Shown here one piece after another: positions 23,137-23,259 of a stretch of DNA of 23,259 nt. The notes under the pieces are model-generated. The model worked only from the letters and a program-made list of their open reading frames with translations, made no database searches and had not been told where the DNA came from. How positions within the stretch are numbered: position 1 is the first letter of the stretch; each line of letters opens with the position of its first letter. The translations under genes were made by a program, and so were the position numbers. The DNA comes from an uncultured Blautia sp. (lineage in GTDB: Bacteria > Bacillota > Clostridia > Lachnospirales > Lachnospiraceae), in the NCBI GenBank assembly GCA_900765525.1, contig CAAFRY010000013.1:1-23259 (forward strand). Reading direction: 5' to 3'.

Positions 23137-23259
23137 GTTTACTGTTCACTTGTATCTCGTAAACAGTAACCTTCGCAGGCCCATTTAAAGTTTTGCTTCG
23201 CAAAAGGAGCCTGCTCACACCTGAATCATGTTCTTACGCAGCCCGACAGCAAGTGTCGG
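23137..23259. repeat. Structured intergenic repeat, copy B, cut by the window edge
   Basis: This is the reverse complement of copy A at about nine in ten positions. Its H3 arms are GTTTACTGTTCAC (23137-23149) and GTAAACAGTAAC, H2 keeps GCAGGC/GCCTGC and TTTTGC/GCAAAA, and the first arm and loop of H1 (GTTCTTACGCAGCCCGACA) run to the last base. It starts 39 bp upstream of the prsA -35 box. Confidence 0.85.

Overview
The window looks like chromosome from a Gram-positive anaerobe of the class Clostridia, most likely Lachnospiraceae (Blautia/Dorea-like). The grounds are strong AGGAGG ribosome sites, TTGACA/TATAAT promoters, a T-box leader in front of a long-form ileS, a UgpC/MsmK sugar-import ATPase, a lipoprotein foldase with an acidic tail, a TIGR03905 TSCPD protein and a PHP-UvrD fusion helicase. 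The genus call is inference from gene content only. No tRNA or rRNA gene, CRISPR array, insertion sequence, prophage gene or defence system was seen.

Layout. 1-2109 (+): the 3' end of a YesM-like sensor kinase and a YesN-like AraC response regulator, both visibly AT-rich. 2242-3577 (+): thiW-thiM thiazole salvage with overlapping genes and no visible TPP riboswitch. 3578-3941: a non-coding convergent zone with 17-nt tandem repeats and two strong hairpins. 3942-9622 (-): glgP behind ileS, which is driven by a consensus promoter and a T-box. 10275-11387 (-): a UgpC/MsmK-type ATPase. 11678-12365 (+): an 88-aa protein of unknown function and an HPr-like protein lacking the catalytic histidine. 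12591-15612 (-): mtnN, a three-helix membrane protein of unknown function, and pgi. 15903-16151 (+): a TSCPD protein, followed by a hairpin-rich 330-nt gap. 16486-19857 (-): the PHP-UvrD fusion. 20154-21524 (+): a MATE transporter. 21720-22934 (-): a PrsA-like lipoprotein.

How the genes fit. GlgP (alpha-glucan to glucose-1-P), Pgi (glucose-6-P/fructose-6-P) and the UgpC/MsmK ATPase (oligosaccharide import) share a carbohydrate theme. The HPr-like protein keeps Ser46 but has Cys at position 15, so it resembles the regulatory paralogue Crh rather than a phosphocarrier. The remaining genes are housekeeping: Ile-tRNA charging, SAM by-product recycling, thiazole salvage, DNA repair and protein export folding.

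Most worth a second look: (i) a structured intergenic repeat of about 135 bp, present at 10029-10163, 15721-15796 (degenerate) and 23137-23259 (cut by the window edge), with a compensatory base-pair change between copies; (ii) the Cys15/His17 HPr paralogue; (iii) the helicase linker made of six exact-length 27-bp (9-aa) repeats, plus two sliding-clamp-like motifs; (iv) a hairpin array at 16170-16416 that could be a structured RNA; (v) the 17-nt tandem repeats after thiM. Most of the coding content is ordinary for the family.
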